Positions 7,116 through 15,352 of a stretch of 16,116 nucleotides of DNA are shown piece by piece. The position numbers were made by a program, and so were the translations under genes. The DNA is taken from the NCBI GenBank assembly GCA_002474415.1, contig DLQV01000240.1, forward strand, positions 581 to 16,696. Direction: 5' to 3'. The stretch is from Lachnospiraceae bacterium UBA7598 (GTDB lineage: Bacteria > Bacillota > Clostridia > Lachnospirales > Lachnospiraceae). The notes beneath the pieces were generated by a model, which was not told the origin of the DNA, made no database searches, and was given only the letters and a program-made list of their open reading frames with translations. Every line of letters begins with the position of its first letter. Position 1 is the first letter of the stretch.

Positions 7116-8191
7116 TACTGTGTACTCTCTGCATTCTGTGTTTCTGTGGAAGTCTGTGTCTCTGTAGAGGCATTCGGATCCTGCTGCGTCAGAGAATTCT
7201 TAAATGAAATCTTTGCCACATTCTTTTTGTTGACCTTCCAGCCATCTTTTTTCTGCCAGCCCTCCAGCACTTCATTGTAGTGGTCACTTTTGCGTTTGTC
7301 AATAATATTCTGTCGATTTTTTTCTGTAGCGTCTTTGTCTGTTTCACTATCCAGGCGAACAATATATAATGCACTGTCTGTCTCAATTACATCAGAAGTC
7401 TCTCCTTCTTTCAAATCATCCAGTGCTTTCTTTACAGAGGTATCCAACGTGGAATCATCGGATGCATAAGCTCCGGTAGTTGTCTGCTGATCCTGATCCT
7501 TTGCTGCATCTTCCAGTGTTTTTCCATTTTTTACAGCCTCTTCAACCTTATCTGCGGTCTCTTTGAGCTGCTTTTTCTCGTCATCGGTATACTCAACAGT
7601 ATTTCCACTGTCATCCTGATGGGAAGTTGTGGAAATGGTCATCATGGTATAACCACGTTCATTTGCTTCTTTATCTGTTACGTTTGTATCCACTTCTGCT
7701 TCAATCGCTTTTTTCATCTTACTGCGGATTGTGTACAATGTCAGCAGTTCTTCCACGGTATCTTCATCTGCGGTCATTTCTTTGAGTGCTTCCGAGGAAT
7801 TATCACTGATAAACTGCTCTGCGGCTTTTTTTATTGCTGCTTTTTCCTCTTTTGATACACTCACATTATAGTCTTTCATATGAGCCTGCAGAGTATACAT
7901 CTCATGGAGCTGTTCCATAACAGAATCTTTCATGCTGTCTTCCATGGTTGTTCCGTTTCCATACAAATCCTTGCTCCACAGCTCACTGCTGCTCTTTGCT
8001 CCGAGCATACTCTTATAATAATCTTCTACATTTGCCTGCTGATAGCGGCATGTAAAATTTGCCATCCCCATTGTGACGGTCTGGTTTTTCATGCTTGCTG
8101 CCGTCGCACTTGTATTTATACCACATCCGGTGAAAGCTGCTGCACAGATTGCACCGGCTAAAATAATCGCTGTAACTTTTTTTGCTTTCAT
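7115..8191 (-). CDS. PrsA-like lipoprotein with degenerate parvulin (PPIase) domain
   Basis: 358 residues from the ATG at 8191, which has GGGAGG just upstream. The open frame reaches to 8260, but those 23 extra codons cover the promoter and lack a ribosome binding site. A lipoprotein signal (MKAKK, hydrophobic stretch, AFTGC) predicts lipidation on C23 and anchoring outside the membrane. Residues about 50-165 are a helical SurA/PrsA-type N-domain. Residues about 170-285 resemble a parvulin domain (GKTLEDAAKDQD, LDDLKEGETSDVIETDSALYIVRL). The tail after 335 is low complexity, rich in T, E, Q and S. The likely role is helping exported proteins fold. The histidines usual at both ends of the parvulin active site are absent, so isomerase activity is doubtful. 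It heads a group with the aroK-like gene and murA and has its own promoter. Confidence 0.82.
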   Translation of the reverse strand: MKAKKVTAIILAGAICAAAFTGCGINTSATAASMKNQTVTMGMANFTCRYQQANVEDYYKSMLGAKSSSELWSKDLYGNGTTMEDSMKDSVMEQLHEMYTLQAHMKDYNVSVSKEEKAAIKKAAEQFISDNSSEALKEMTADEDTVEELLTLYTIRSKMKKAIEAEVDTNVTDKEANERGYTMMTISTTSHQDDSGNTVEYTDDEKKQLKETADKVEEAVKNGKTLEDAAKDQDQQTTTGAYASDDSTLDTSVKKALDDLKEGETSDVIETDSALYIVRLDSETDKDATEKNRQNIIDKRKSDHYNEVLEGWQKKDGWKVNKKNVAKISFKNSLTQQDPNASTETQTSTETQNAESTQ

Positions 8192-8231
8192 AGTTCCTCC
8201 CAGGAGTTTCTTTTCACCTATATACCAGTGT

Positions 8232-8260
8232 ATTATAATTCTTTTCCCTACATCAGGCAA
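8232..8260 (-). promoter_or_regulatory. Internal promoter for the prsA-like/aroK-like/murA genes
   Basis: Minus strand TTGCCT (8260-8255), a 17-base spacer and a perfect TATAAT (8237-8232), in the gap just after the mfd stop codon. The predicted start is near 8225, about 34 bases before the lipoprotein ATG. No terminator is seen after mfd, so readthrough from upstream is also possible. Confidence 0.72.
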
Positions 8261-8266
8261 GTATTT

Positions 8267-11200
8267 TTAGGACTCTGTACATAAAAAAGCGTGTATTTGT
8301 TCCAATAAATGTCTGAGAACTTCCAGGATTTCCCTGTTCTTTTCTCTTGAGTTGGCTCCCAGGCGATAGGTGAAGTACGGTCCCTTCGGATCCGCCGCAA
8401 ATTTCAGCGATGGGGCAAACATTTTTACCAGCTCCGGAATCCTCTCTGCATGAATCTTTGCCTTTTCGTACATCAGGATTTTTAGCATATCCTCTTTTTG
8501 AACAATTTCCTTAATATATACCCTGTGGGCATCCGCTTTCAGTCTGGCAATTGTCAGAAGATTCTGTACGGATTTCGGTGGTTCTCCAAACCGGTCGATC
8601 AATTCCTCAAGCATTTCCTCCGCTTCCTCATCTGTCTCAATCCCGGCGATCCGCTTGTACACATCCAGTTTCTGTGACTCATTTGCGATATATGTAGACG
8701 GAATAAATGCATCCGTACGGATATCAACCGAAGTCTCAAACTGTTCTGCCGGTGCCTCACCACGAGCCTCTTTGACTGCCTCGTGAAGCATCTTGCAGTA
8801 CAGATCATATCCAACCGCCTCCATATGTCCGCTCTGCTCTGCACCCAGCAGATTTCCGGCTCCGCGGATCTCCAGATCCCGCATGGCAATCTTAAATCCG
8901 CTGCCCAGATCCGAATACTCCCGGATGGCAGCCAGCCGTTTTTCTGCCACTTCTTTGAGCATTTTATTTCTGCGGTACATGAGAAATGCATACGCCGTGC
9001 GGTTTGATCTGCCGACCCGCCCCCGCAGCTGATACAACTGGGAAAGTCCCATATTATCCGCGTCATGGATAATCATGGTATTGACATTTGAAATATCCAG
9101 CCCCGTCTCTATGATCGTTGTGGAAACCAAGACATCGATCTCCCCATTGATAAAACGGTACATGATATCTTCGAGCTGGTTTTCCCGCATCTGTCCATGA
9201 GCAAATGCCACGTTTGCTTCCGGCACCAGTTCCTGGATCCGTGACGTCACCTCGTCAATATCCCTCACTTTATTGTACACATAATATACCTGTCCGCCAC
9301 GGGCAAGTTCCCGTGTGATTGCCTCCCGGACCAGTTCCTCATTATATTCCATGACATACGTCTGAATCGGGACACGATCCATCGGGGGTTCCTCTAAAAC
9401 ACTCATATCCCGGATTCCGATCAGGCTCATGTGAAGCGTCCGCGGAATCGGTGTGGCCGTAAGTGTCAGCACATCCACATTGGTTTTCAGCTGTTTGATT
9501 TTTTCTTTGTGTGCCACACCAAACCGCTGTTCCTCGTCCACAACAAGAAGCCCAAGATCTTTAAACTGCACATCTTTTGACAGAATCCGGTGTGTTCCCA
9601 CAATAATATCCACCTGACCTTTTTTTAAATCACCAATGGTCTTCTTCTGCTGGGCTGCCGTGCGAAAACGGCACAACAGATCTACACGCACCGGAAAATC
9701 TTTCATTCTCTGGGAGAATGTATTATAAATCTGCTGGGCAAGAATGGTTGTCGGTGCAAGATATGCCACCTGTTTGTTTTCCTGCACTGCTTTAAATGCA
9801 GCACGGATTGCAATCTCCGTCTTTCCATAGCCGACATCCCCACAGATCAGACGGTCCATGATCTTATGGCTCTCCATATCCCGCTTGGTTGCATCGATGG
9901 CAAGCACCTGATCTTCGGTCTCCTCAAACGGAAACAGTTCTTCAAACTCTCTCTGCCATACCGTATCCGGCCCATACATATAGCCATTTTGTTCTTCTCG
10001 CTCGGCATATAATTTCACCAGATCCTGTGCGATCTGGCGCACGGCTCCACGCACTTTTCCCTTGGTTTTTGTCCACTCCTGGCTTCCAAGTTTATTGAGC
10101 TTTGGTTTTCTTGCATCTTTTCCTGCATATTTCTGGATCTGGTCAAGCTGTGTTGCGAGAATATACAGATTGGAACCTCCCGCATATTCGATCTTAATGT
10201 AATCTTTGACTTTGCGGTCGACTTCAATCTTTTCAATGCCCTTGTAGATACCGAGTCCGTGATTTTCATGCACAACATAATCCCCGACACTCAGATCCGT
10301 AAACTGCTGGATCTTTTCTCCTTCATAGGTGCGATGCCGTTTCTTTTTCTTTTTTTCTTCTCCGAAAATATCCGTATCCGTAATCACCGCAAACTGCAGG
10401 ATCGGATATTCATACCCCTGATGTACCTTGCCATAGCAGACCATGATCTGCCCTGCCACCAGGTCATGATCATAATCTTCGGTATAAAAACAGTTGAGTC
10501 CTTCGTTTAAAATATCCTCCGCCAGACGCTTTGCTCGCGTGCGGGAACCGGAAAGCAGTATGATACGATACCCGTTCTTTTTGTATTTTTTCAAATCCGC
10601 AATCAGAAGTTCAAAGCTGTTGTTGTATGCACTTACGCTCTTTACATGAATGCCAAACTGCCCGTTGGATTTTAATCCGCAGGTCTTGATATCAAGTGCG
10701 GAAACCGCATAACAGGAATACTTTTCCAGCCTTCCCATCATCTCCTTATAGCCAAACAGTTCGTTCATCTGTCCCGGCAGAATGTACCCCATTTCCAGAC
10801 GCTGCTTCATGCTCTCCGAAAATTCCAGTTCCGTCTGCCGTCCGCGTTCTGCACTCCGGCTCAGCTCATCAAAAAACACAAATGTATCTGCCGGATCAAA
10901 ATAGTCTAAAAGGCTCCACCGCTCCCTGCAAAAATAGGATAAAAAAGCATCCATTCCCGCGGTTTCCGACAATTCTTCCCATTCCTGTGCCAGCTCTTTT
11001 GCCTGTGACAGCGCCCGGTAGGCTTCCTCAGTTTTCATTTCTTTCCGCAATTTATCGGAAAATGCTTCTGCTTCCTTTAACAGTCTGCGGATACCTTCTG
11101 CTTTTTCTTCCTCGGAGAGAACCAGTTCACATGCCGGATATATCACAAGTGTTTCAATATTTTCGATGGATTTCTGACTTTCCACATCGAACGTGCGGAG

Positions 11201-11797
11201 TGTATCAACTTCATCATCCCACAGTTCGATACGGACCGGATTTTCTTCCGTCAGTGGAAAAATATCAAGAATTCCACCTCTTAATGCAAACTGACCGATA
11301 TTATCCACCTGGTACTGCCGTTCATATCCCATCCGCACCAGCTGCTCCACAAGTGCATCCAGATCCAGCGTATCTCCCTGTGTGATATGCAATACACTGT
11401 CCCACACCTGCGTGGCCCTTGGCATCGTATTCATCAGAGCGTCAAACGTTGTGATCACTGTCACCTGCTCATTTTCATGAATTGCCCGCAATGCACTGAT
11501 CCGCTCTGCGGTAAGAAGGTTTCCACGGATATCCGACTGATAAAACAGCACATCCTTCGCCGGATAGTACACCACCGACGGATCAAAAAAACGATAATCT
11601 TCGTACAATTCTTTCGCTTTCTGCTCATGAAAGGTCACAATCAGCCGCCGGCTGCGTGTCCTGCCAAGCGTATAGATCATATGTGGTTTCTGGGCATCAA
11701 TACAGCCACTGATGGTTACCAGTCCCGGCTGCATGGCCGCTTTTGTCATATCTTCATATCCGCTCAATTCCTGCAGCGGTTCTACAAATGCTTTCAC
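8267..11797 (-). CDS. mfd: Transcription-repair coupling factor
   Basis: 1176 residues, normal for Mfd. This cytoplasmic ATPase pushes RNA polymerase stalled at DNA damage off the template and recruits UvrA. Domain order: UvrB-like N-terminal region (about 1-350), a lysine-rich linker near 478-486, the RNA-polymerase-interacting domain (about 490-560, [18 protein letters not shown]), then a RecG-like helicase with Walker [10 protein letters not shown] (about 653-661), DEEQ box (about 751-754) in [19 protein letters not shown], and the second helicase half with [11 protein letters not shown] and QLRGRVGRS. The C-terminal regulatory domain fills about 1010-1176. The start codon is GTG, directly after the pth stop codon (TAAGTG) and in the same frame; AGGAG lies about 12 bases upstream inside pth. 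An A-rich slippery heptamer occurs in the linker. Confidence 0.97.
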   Translation of the reverse strand: MKAFVEPLQELSGYEDMTKAAMQPGLVTISGCIDAQKPHMIYTLGRTRSRRLIVTFHEQKAKELYEDYRFFDPSVVYYPAKDVLFYQSDIRGNLLTAERISALRAIHENEQVTVITTFDALMNTMPRATQVWDSVLHITQGDTLDLDALVEQLVRMGYERQYQVDNIGQFALRGGILDIFPLTEENPVRIELWDDEVDTLRTFDVESQKSIENIETLVIYPACELVLSEEEKAEGIRRLLKEAEAFSDKLRKEMKTEEAYRALSQAKELAQEWEELSETAGMDAFLSYFCRERWSLLDYFDPADTFVFFDELSRSAERGRQTELEFSESMKQRLEMGYILPGQMNELFGYKEMMGRLEKYSCYAVSALDIKTCGLKSNGQFGIHVKSVSAYNNSFELLIADLKKYKKNGYRIILLSGSRTRAKRLAEDILNEGLNCFYTEDYDHDLVAGQIMVCYGKVHQGYEYPILQFAVITDTDIFGEEKKKKKRHRTYEGEKIQQFTDLSVGDYVVHENHGLGIYKGIEKIEVDRKVKDYIKIEYAGGSNLYILATQLDQIQKYAGKDARKPKLNKLGSQEWTKTKGKVRGAVRQIAQDLVKLYAEREEQNGYMYGPDTVWQREFEELFPFEETEDQVLAIDATKRDMESHKIMDRLICGDVGYGKTEIAIRAAFKAVQENKQVAYLAPTTILAQQIYNTFSQRMKDFPVRVDLLCRFRTAAQQKKTIGDLKKGQVDIIVGTHRILSKDVQFKDLGLLVVDEEQRFGVAHKEKIKQLKTNVDVLTLTATPIPRTLHMSLIGIRDMSVLEEPPMDRVPIQTYVMEYNEELVREAITRELARGGQVYYVYNKVRDIDEVTSRIQELVPEANVAFAHGQMRENQLEDIMYRFINGEIDVLVSTTIIETGLDISNVNTMIIHDADNMGLSQLYQLRGRVGRSNRTAYAFLMYRRNKMLKEVAEKRLAAIREYSDLGSGFKIAMRDLEIRGAGNLLGAEQSGHMEAVGYDLYCKMLHEAVKEARGEAPAEQFETSVDIRTDAFIPSTYIANESQKLDVYKRIAGIETDEEAEEMLEELIDRFGEPPKSVQNLLTIARLKADAHRVYIKEIVQKEDMLKILMYEKAKIHAERIPELVKMFAPSLKFAADPKGPYFTYRLGANSREKNREILEVLRHLLEQIHAFLCTES

Positions 11798-12382
11798 TTA
11801 CTTTGTATTCTCCTGCTTTTTTGCATTAAAATCATTCATTGCCTTGTCTGCATCTCCCTGAATCATCAGAACTGCAGCATCTTCCGCGTCCCGTATGGCT
11901 TCTTCCACCTTTGCACGGTCTTCCTCAGAAAAGTGTCCGAGCACATAATCTGCCAGATCCCATCCCTGTGGCTTTTCCCCCACACCAACTTTGATGCGCA
12001 TAAAGTTCTGGGTTCCCACACTCGAAATAATGCTTTTAATTCCATTATGCCCACCTGCGCTGCCTTTTTTACGCACACGTATATTTCCCGGTGCCAAAGA
12101 AATGTCGTCAAAAATAATCAGCATTTCGCTTTCCGGATCGAGCTTATAGAAATTCACAATTTCTGCAATACTCTCTCCGCTTAAGTTCATATAGGTCTGC
12201 GGTTTTGCCAGGATGACTTTTACGCCTTCGATCACACCGCTTCCGCACAGCGCTTTATGTTTTTTCTCCGTGATGCTGATGTTGTATTTTTCTGCCAGTG
12301 CATCGACGGTATCAAATCCAATATTATGTCTCGTTTTTTCGTATTTTTTGTCTGGATTTCCCAGTCCTGCAATTAAAAACAT
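11798..12382 (-). CDS. pth: Peptidyl-tRNA hydrolase
   Basis: Frees tRNA from peptidyl-tRNAs that drop off ribosomes; essential in most bacteria. 194 residues from the ATG at 12382, chosen because the protein then begins MFLIAGLGNPDKKYEKTRHN as in the family and GGAGAA lies about eight bases upstream. The open frame runs 20 codons further, through a terminator-like hairpin, and that part is not expected to be translated. Catalytic H19 in TRHNIGF, N9, MNLSGES, FDD (ISLAPG) and GSAGGHNGIKSI are all present. The stop codon abuts the GTG of mfd, a conserved pth-mfd pairing in Firmicutes, so the two are surely co-transcribed. Confidence 0.96.
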   Translation of the reverse strand: MFLIAGLGNPDKKYEKTRHNIGFDTVDALAEKYNISITEKKHKALCGSGVIEGVKVILAKPQTYMNLSGESIAEIVNFYKLDPESEMLIIFDDISLAPGNIRVRKKGSAGGHNGIKSIISSVGTQNFMRIKVGVGEKPQGWDLADYVLGHFSEEDRAKVEEAIRDAEDAAVLMIQGDADKAMNDFNAKKQENTK

Positions 12383-12410
12383 GTATCCAATTCTCCTTTT
12401 AAAAATTAAG

Positions 12411-12439
12411 AAAAAGGACCATGGATTACTCCACAGTCC
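12411..12439 (-). terminator. Terminator-like hairpin between spoVG and pth
   Basis: The minus-strand RNA GGACUGUGGA-GUAA-UCCAUGGUCC gives ten pairs (two G-U) closed by a GNRA-type GUAA loop, followed by UUUUU. It starts 22 bases after the spoVG stop codon. It should end the glgC-glgD-spoVG transcript at least partly. No promoter is evident between it and pth, so leakage may feed the downstream genes. Confidence 0.82.
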
Positions 12440-12460
12440 CATTTCTCTTATTTTAATCGT

Positions 12461-12727
12461 TTATTCCTTCTCCTGCAAGACCTCTTCATATTTTTTCAGT
12501 ATCAATCCCTGAATCTGATCCCTTGTCGCGGAATTGATCGGATGTGCGATATCCCGGAAATCTCCGTCTCCGGCTTTCCGGCTCGGCATTGCGATAAACA
12601 ATCCCTTTTCTCCTTCGATCACTTTGATATCATGTACGACAAATTCATCATCAATCGTGATAGATACCACGGCTTTCATCTTACCCTCTTTTTCCACTTT
12701 GCGAATTCTAACGTCTGTAATCTGCAT
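12461..12727 (-). CDS. spoVG: SpoVG family regulator
   Basis: 88 residues (B. subtilis SpoVG is about 97). SpoVG is a small nucleic-acid-binding protein that affects septation and sporulation in bacilli and virulence or envelope genes in other Firmicutes. The N-terminus [19 protein letters not shown], the centre [23 protein letters not shown] and [16 protein letters not shown] are diagnostic. The ATG has AAGGGGG six bases upstream. It lies 24 bases after glgD with no terminator, so it is probably the last gene of a glgC-glgD-spoVG transcript; I see no separate sigma-H-type promoter by eye. Presence of spoVG does not prove spore formation, as non-sporulating Firmicutes keep it. Confidence 0.96.
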   Translation of the reverse strand: MQITDVRIRKVEKEGKMKAVVSITIDDEFVVHDIKVIEGEKGLFIAMPSRKAGDGDFRDIAHPINSATRDQIQGLILKKYEEVLQEKE

Positions 12728-12751
12728 ATGTATCCCCCTTCTAGTCTCTCC

Positions 12752-13870
12752 CTAGAGCATATATCTTTCGTTATTTTCTGCAACAATCCGGACAGCATCG
12801 TCTCCGGAATAAAATGTATTTGCCCGAAGTGTTCCATGACTCTCCACAATGCAGTTTTCTACATGCGTATTATCGCCAATATATGCATCATTCAAAATAA
12901 TTGAATTCTTAATCACGCAATTCTTTCCTACAAATACTTTTTTAAACAGAACAGAATTTTCTACCCTGCCGTTTACAATACATCCGCTGGCAATCAGGCT
13001 GTTGCTGACATCCGATCCCATATTGTATTTTGCAGGTGGAAGATCGTCCACTTTCGAATAAATCTTCGGTTCCTCGCGGAAAAAGTACTTTCTTACATCC
13101 GGTTTCAAAAAGTCCATATTTGTGCGGAAGTAATCATTTACACTTGCAATATTACTCCAGTAACTATTCAGTTTATATCCATACACACGCTTAACATTGC
13201 GATAACGTACCAGCACATCCGTAACAAAATCAAAGCGGTTTTCTTCCGCCGATTTTTCAAGGATCTCGATCAGCTGTCTTCTCCGGATAATATATACACC
13301 CGTGGAAATCGTATTGGACTGTGCCACCAGCGGTTTTTCCTCAAAATCCGTGATTCGGGAATCCTCGTTCATGCGAACAACTCCGAAACGACTGACATCC
13401 GCATCTGCCGGCATATCCTTGCAGGCAATGGTAATATCTGCTTTTTTTGCAATATGAAACTCCAATAAGTCATTGTAATCCATCTTGTACACGCAATCGC
13501 CGCTGGATATAATCACATACGGTTCATGACGATTCTTCAGAAAATCAATATTCTGATACATGGCATCTGCTGTGCCGCGATACCAGTCACTGTTTTCTGC
13601 TGTAACCGTCGGTGTAAATAAAAACAGGCCTCCCTGTTTTCTTCCGAAATCCCACCATTTTGAAGAACTTAAATGTTCATTCAATGAACGGGAATTGTAC
13701 TGCGTAAGCACTGCGACTGTCTGTACATGTGAATTGCTCATATTGCTCAGTACAAAGTCAATGCAGCGGAAACTTCCGCCGACCGGCATCGCCGGAATTG
13801 CACGCTTTCTGGACAGTTCTCCCATCCGGTTGCTATTGCCACCCGCCAAAATAATTCCTACTGCTTTCAT
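12752..13870 (-). CDS. glgD: Glucose-1-phosphate adenylyltransferase regulatory subunit
   Basis: 372 residues, a GlgC paralogue. In Firmicutes studied so far, GlgD alone has little or no activity and forms a complex with GlgC that raises ADP-glucose synthesis for glycogen. The nucleotidyltransferase fold is about 1-240 ([40 protein letters not shown]) and the C-terminal left-handed beta-helix about 265-372 ([16 protein letters not shown] and following hexapeptide-like repeats). Compared with the neighbouring GlgC the loop GGQGSRLG is GGNSNRMG, and the lysines of the KPA and GGK motifs are I25 and S33, which fits a non-catalytic or regulatory role. Its ATG overlaps the glgC stop by four bases (ATGA), so the two subunits are translated together. 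Confidence 0.95.
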   Translation of the reverse strand: MKAVGIILAGGNSNRMGELSRKRAIPAMPVGGSFRCIDFVLSNMSNSHVQTVAVLTQYNSRSLNEHLSSSKWWDFGRKQGGLFLFTPTVTAENSDWYRGTADAMYQNIDFLKNRHEPYVIISSGDCVYKMDYNDLLEFHIAKKADITIACKDMPADADVSRFGVVRMNEDSRITDFEEKPLVAQSNTISTGVYIIRRRQLIEILEKSAEENRFDFVTDVLVRYRNVKRVYGYKLNSYWSNIASVNDYFRTNMDFLKPDVRKYFFREEPKIYSKVDDLPPAKYNMGSDVSNSLIASGCIVNGRVENSVLFKKVFVGKNCVIKNSIILNDAYIGDNTHVENCIVESHGTLRANTFYSGDDAVRIVAENNERYML

Positions 13871-15141
13871 TTTCTGTCACCTGCCTTAATAATTACTTCG
13901 CCGCTTGCCAATACCCCGTCCGGATAATCTTCTTTTGTTGTAACGCCGGAGATCGCTGTATTTTTTCCTACCTTTACATTCTCCGGAACAACAGAATCAT
14001 CTCCAATTGTTACCAGTCCAAAGGAATAAACACTTTCGTTTAATTTGTTTGGTGCCGCTTCTCCTATTCCCAGTGTTACCCCATCTTCTATTCTGCAGTT
14101 CTCTGCAATAATGGATTTATCAATCGTTACATCCCTGCCGATGCTGGTATCCTTCATAATAATGGAATCCCGCACGACAGCCCCCGGTCCGATATATACG
14201 TTGGGTCCGATCACCGAATTGATCACCGCTCCATGAATTTCTGCTGCTTCCCCAATAATACAGCGTTCCACCTTTGCCCCCGGTGCTATGTACTGCGGTT
14301 CAATCGTATCGCACTTCGTATAAATCTTCCAGAATTCCTCATAAAGATTAAATTCCGGAATCAGATCGATCAGTTCCATGTTTGCTTCCCAGTAGGAGCC
14401 AAGCGTTCCTACATCTTTCCAGTAACCATTGAACTCATATGCAAAAAGTCTCTTGTTGTTTTTGAAGCAATACGGAATAATATGTTTTCCGAAATCACAG
14501 CTCTGCTGATCTTTTAATGCAATAAGTGCATCTCTTAATACTTTCCAGGAGAAAATATAAATTCCCATAGATGCCAGATTGCTCCGCGGTTTCTCCGGTT
14601 TTTCTTCAAAATCCTGGATCTTTTTGTTCTCATCTGCAATCACGATTCCGAAACGGCTTGCCTCCTCCATGGAAACAGGCATCGTTGCAATCGTCACATC
14701 CGCATGATTTGCCTTATGGAAATCCAGCATGACCTCATAATCCATCTTGTAGATATGATCCCCGGAAAGAATCAGAACATATTCCGGATTATAGCTTTCC
14801 ATATAACGCAGGTTCTGATAAATGGCATTGGCTGTGCCGGTATACCATTCACTGTTGTTGCTTCTCTCATACGGTGGAAGTACTGTTACTCCACCATTGT
14901 TACGATCGAGATCCCACGGAATACCAATGCCGATATGCGTATTCAGCCGAAGTGGCTGATACTGTGTCAGCACACCAACCGTATCAATTCCGGAATTGAT
15001 ACAATTGCTGAGTGGAAAATCGATAATTCTGTACTTGCCGCCAAATGCTACCGCCGGTTTGGCGACGTCCGATGTCAGAACTCCAAGTCTGCTGCCCTGA
15101 CCGCCAGCTAAAAGCATGGCTATCATTTCTTTCTTAATCAC
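13867..15141 (-). CDS. glgC: Glucose-1-phosphate adenylyltransferase, catalytic subunit
   Basis: Makes ADP-glucose from glucose-1-phosphate and ATP, the committed step of glycogen synthesis. 424 residues from a GTG start at 15141. The GTG is preferred because AGGAG lies seven bases upstream; an ATG five codons later would be too far from it. Catalytic motifs: [14 protein letters not shown] (10-23), K28 in [42 protein letters not shown] (126-135) with D128, and FEEKP. The C-terminal beta-helix (about 300-424) carries hexapeptide-like repeats ([28 protein letters not shown]). It is first in the glgC-glgD-spoVG transcript and divergent from murC. No other glg genes are in the window. Confidence 0.97.
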   Translation of the reverse strand: MIKKEMIAMLLAGGQGSRLGVLTSDVAKPAVAFGGKYRIIDFPLSNCINSGIDTVGVLTQYQPLRLNTHIGIGIPWDLDRNNGGVTVLPPYERSNNSEWYTGTANAIYQNLRYMESYNPEYVLILSGDHIYKMDYEVMLDFHKANHADVTIATMPVSMEEASRFGIVIADENKKIQDFEEKPEKPRSNLASMGIYIFSWKVLRDALIALKDQQSCDFGKHIIPYCFKNNKRLFAYEFNGYWKDVGTLGSYWEANMELIDLIPEFNLYEEFWKIYTKCDTIEPQYIAPGAKVERCIIGEAAEIHGAVINSVIGPNVYIGPGAVVRDSIIMKDTSIGRDVTIDKSIIAENCRIEDGVTLGIGEAAPNKLNESVYSFGLVTIGDDSVVPENVKVGKNTAISGVTTKEDYPDGVLASGEVIIKAGDRK

Positions 15142-15194
15142 GTCATCACTCCTCGTCTGTTCTAAATATTATATTTATTTCTTAACTAAGTATT

Positions 15195-15223
15195 AGTATA
15201 GCATATTATCTTTTTGTGTACAA
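15195..15223 (-). promoter_or_regulatory. Promoter of glgC-glgD-spoVG
   Basis: Minus strand TTGTAC (15223-15218), a 17-base spacer ending TGC, and TATACT (15200-15195), giving an extended -10 (TGCTATACT). Predicted start near 15188, about 47 bases before the GTG. Confidence 0.7.
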
Positions 15224-15264
15224 CACTTTATACAAAATTGTTGATATTTTTTCTTATTTTTTGG

Positions 15265-15280
15265 CATATTGCACAATGTG
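15265..15280. other. Imperfect inverted repeat in the glgC/murC intergenic region
   Basis: CATATTG-CA-CAATGTG, two seven-base arms with one mismatch, 28 bases upstream of the murC -10 element. Could be an operator for either divergent gene; it may also be chance in AT-rich DNA. Confidence 0.2.
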
Positions 15281-15307
15281 TTTTCGGGTGCGCCTTTTGT
15301 TATTGAG

Positions 15308-15316
15308 TGGTATAAT
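15308..15316 (+). promoter_or_regulatory. Extended -10 promoter of murC
   Basis: TGGTATAAT, a perfect extended -10 (TGnTATAAT), with no convincing -35 at the usual spacing. Predicted start near 15323, 30 bases before the ATG. A ribosome binding site AGGAAGG (15338-15344) lies eight bases before the start codon. Confidence 0.65.
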
Positions 15317-15352
15317 AGAAAAAAACTTTAAATAAATAGGAAGGTAATCCTG

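Noticed and set aside
7118..7190. Low-complexity T/E/Q-rich C-terminus of the PrsA-like lipoprotein as a DNA repeat
   Set aside because: The peptide repeat is short and irregular and such tails are common in lipoproteins; the DNA does not form a clean tandem array.
8599..9066. A 155-codon minus-strand frame inside mfd
   Set aside because: Same strand, different frame within the conserved helicase part of mfd; composition is rich in C, W and R and it has no initiation signal.
10696..12184. Two long plus-strand open frames (10696-11385 and 11387-12184) opposite mfd and pth
   Set aside because: They lie entirely antisense to strongly supported genes, have no ribosome binding sites, and their translations are rich in H, C, P and I without any recognisable domain, as expected of shadow frames.
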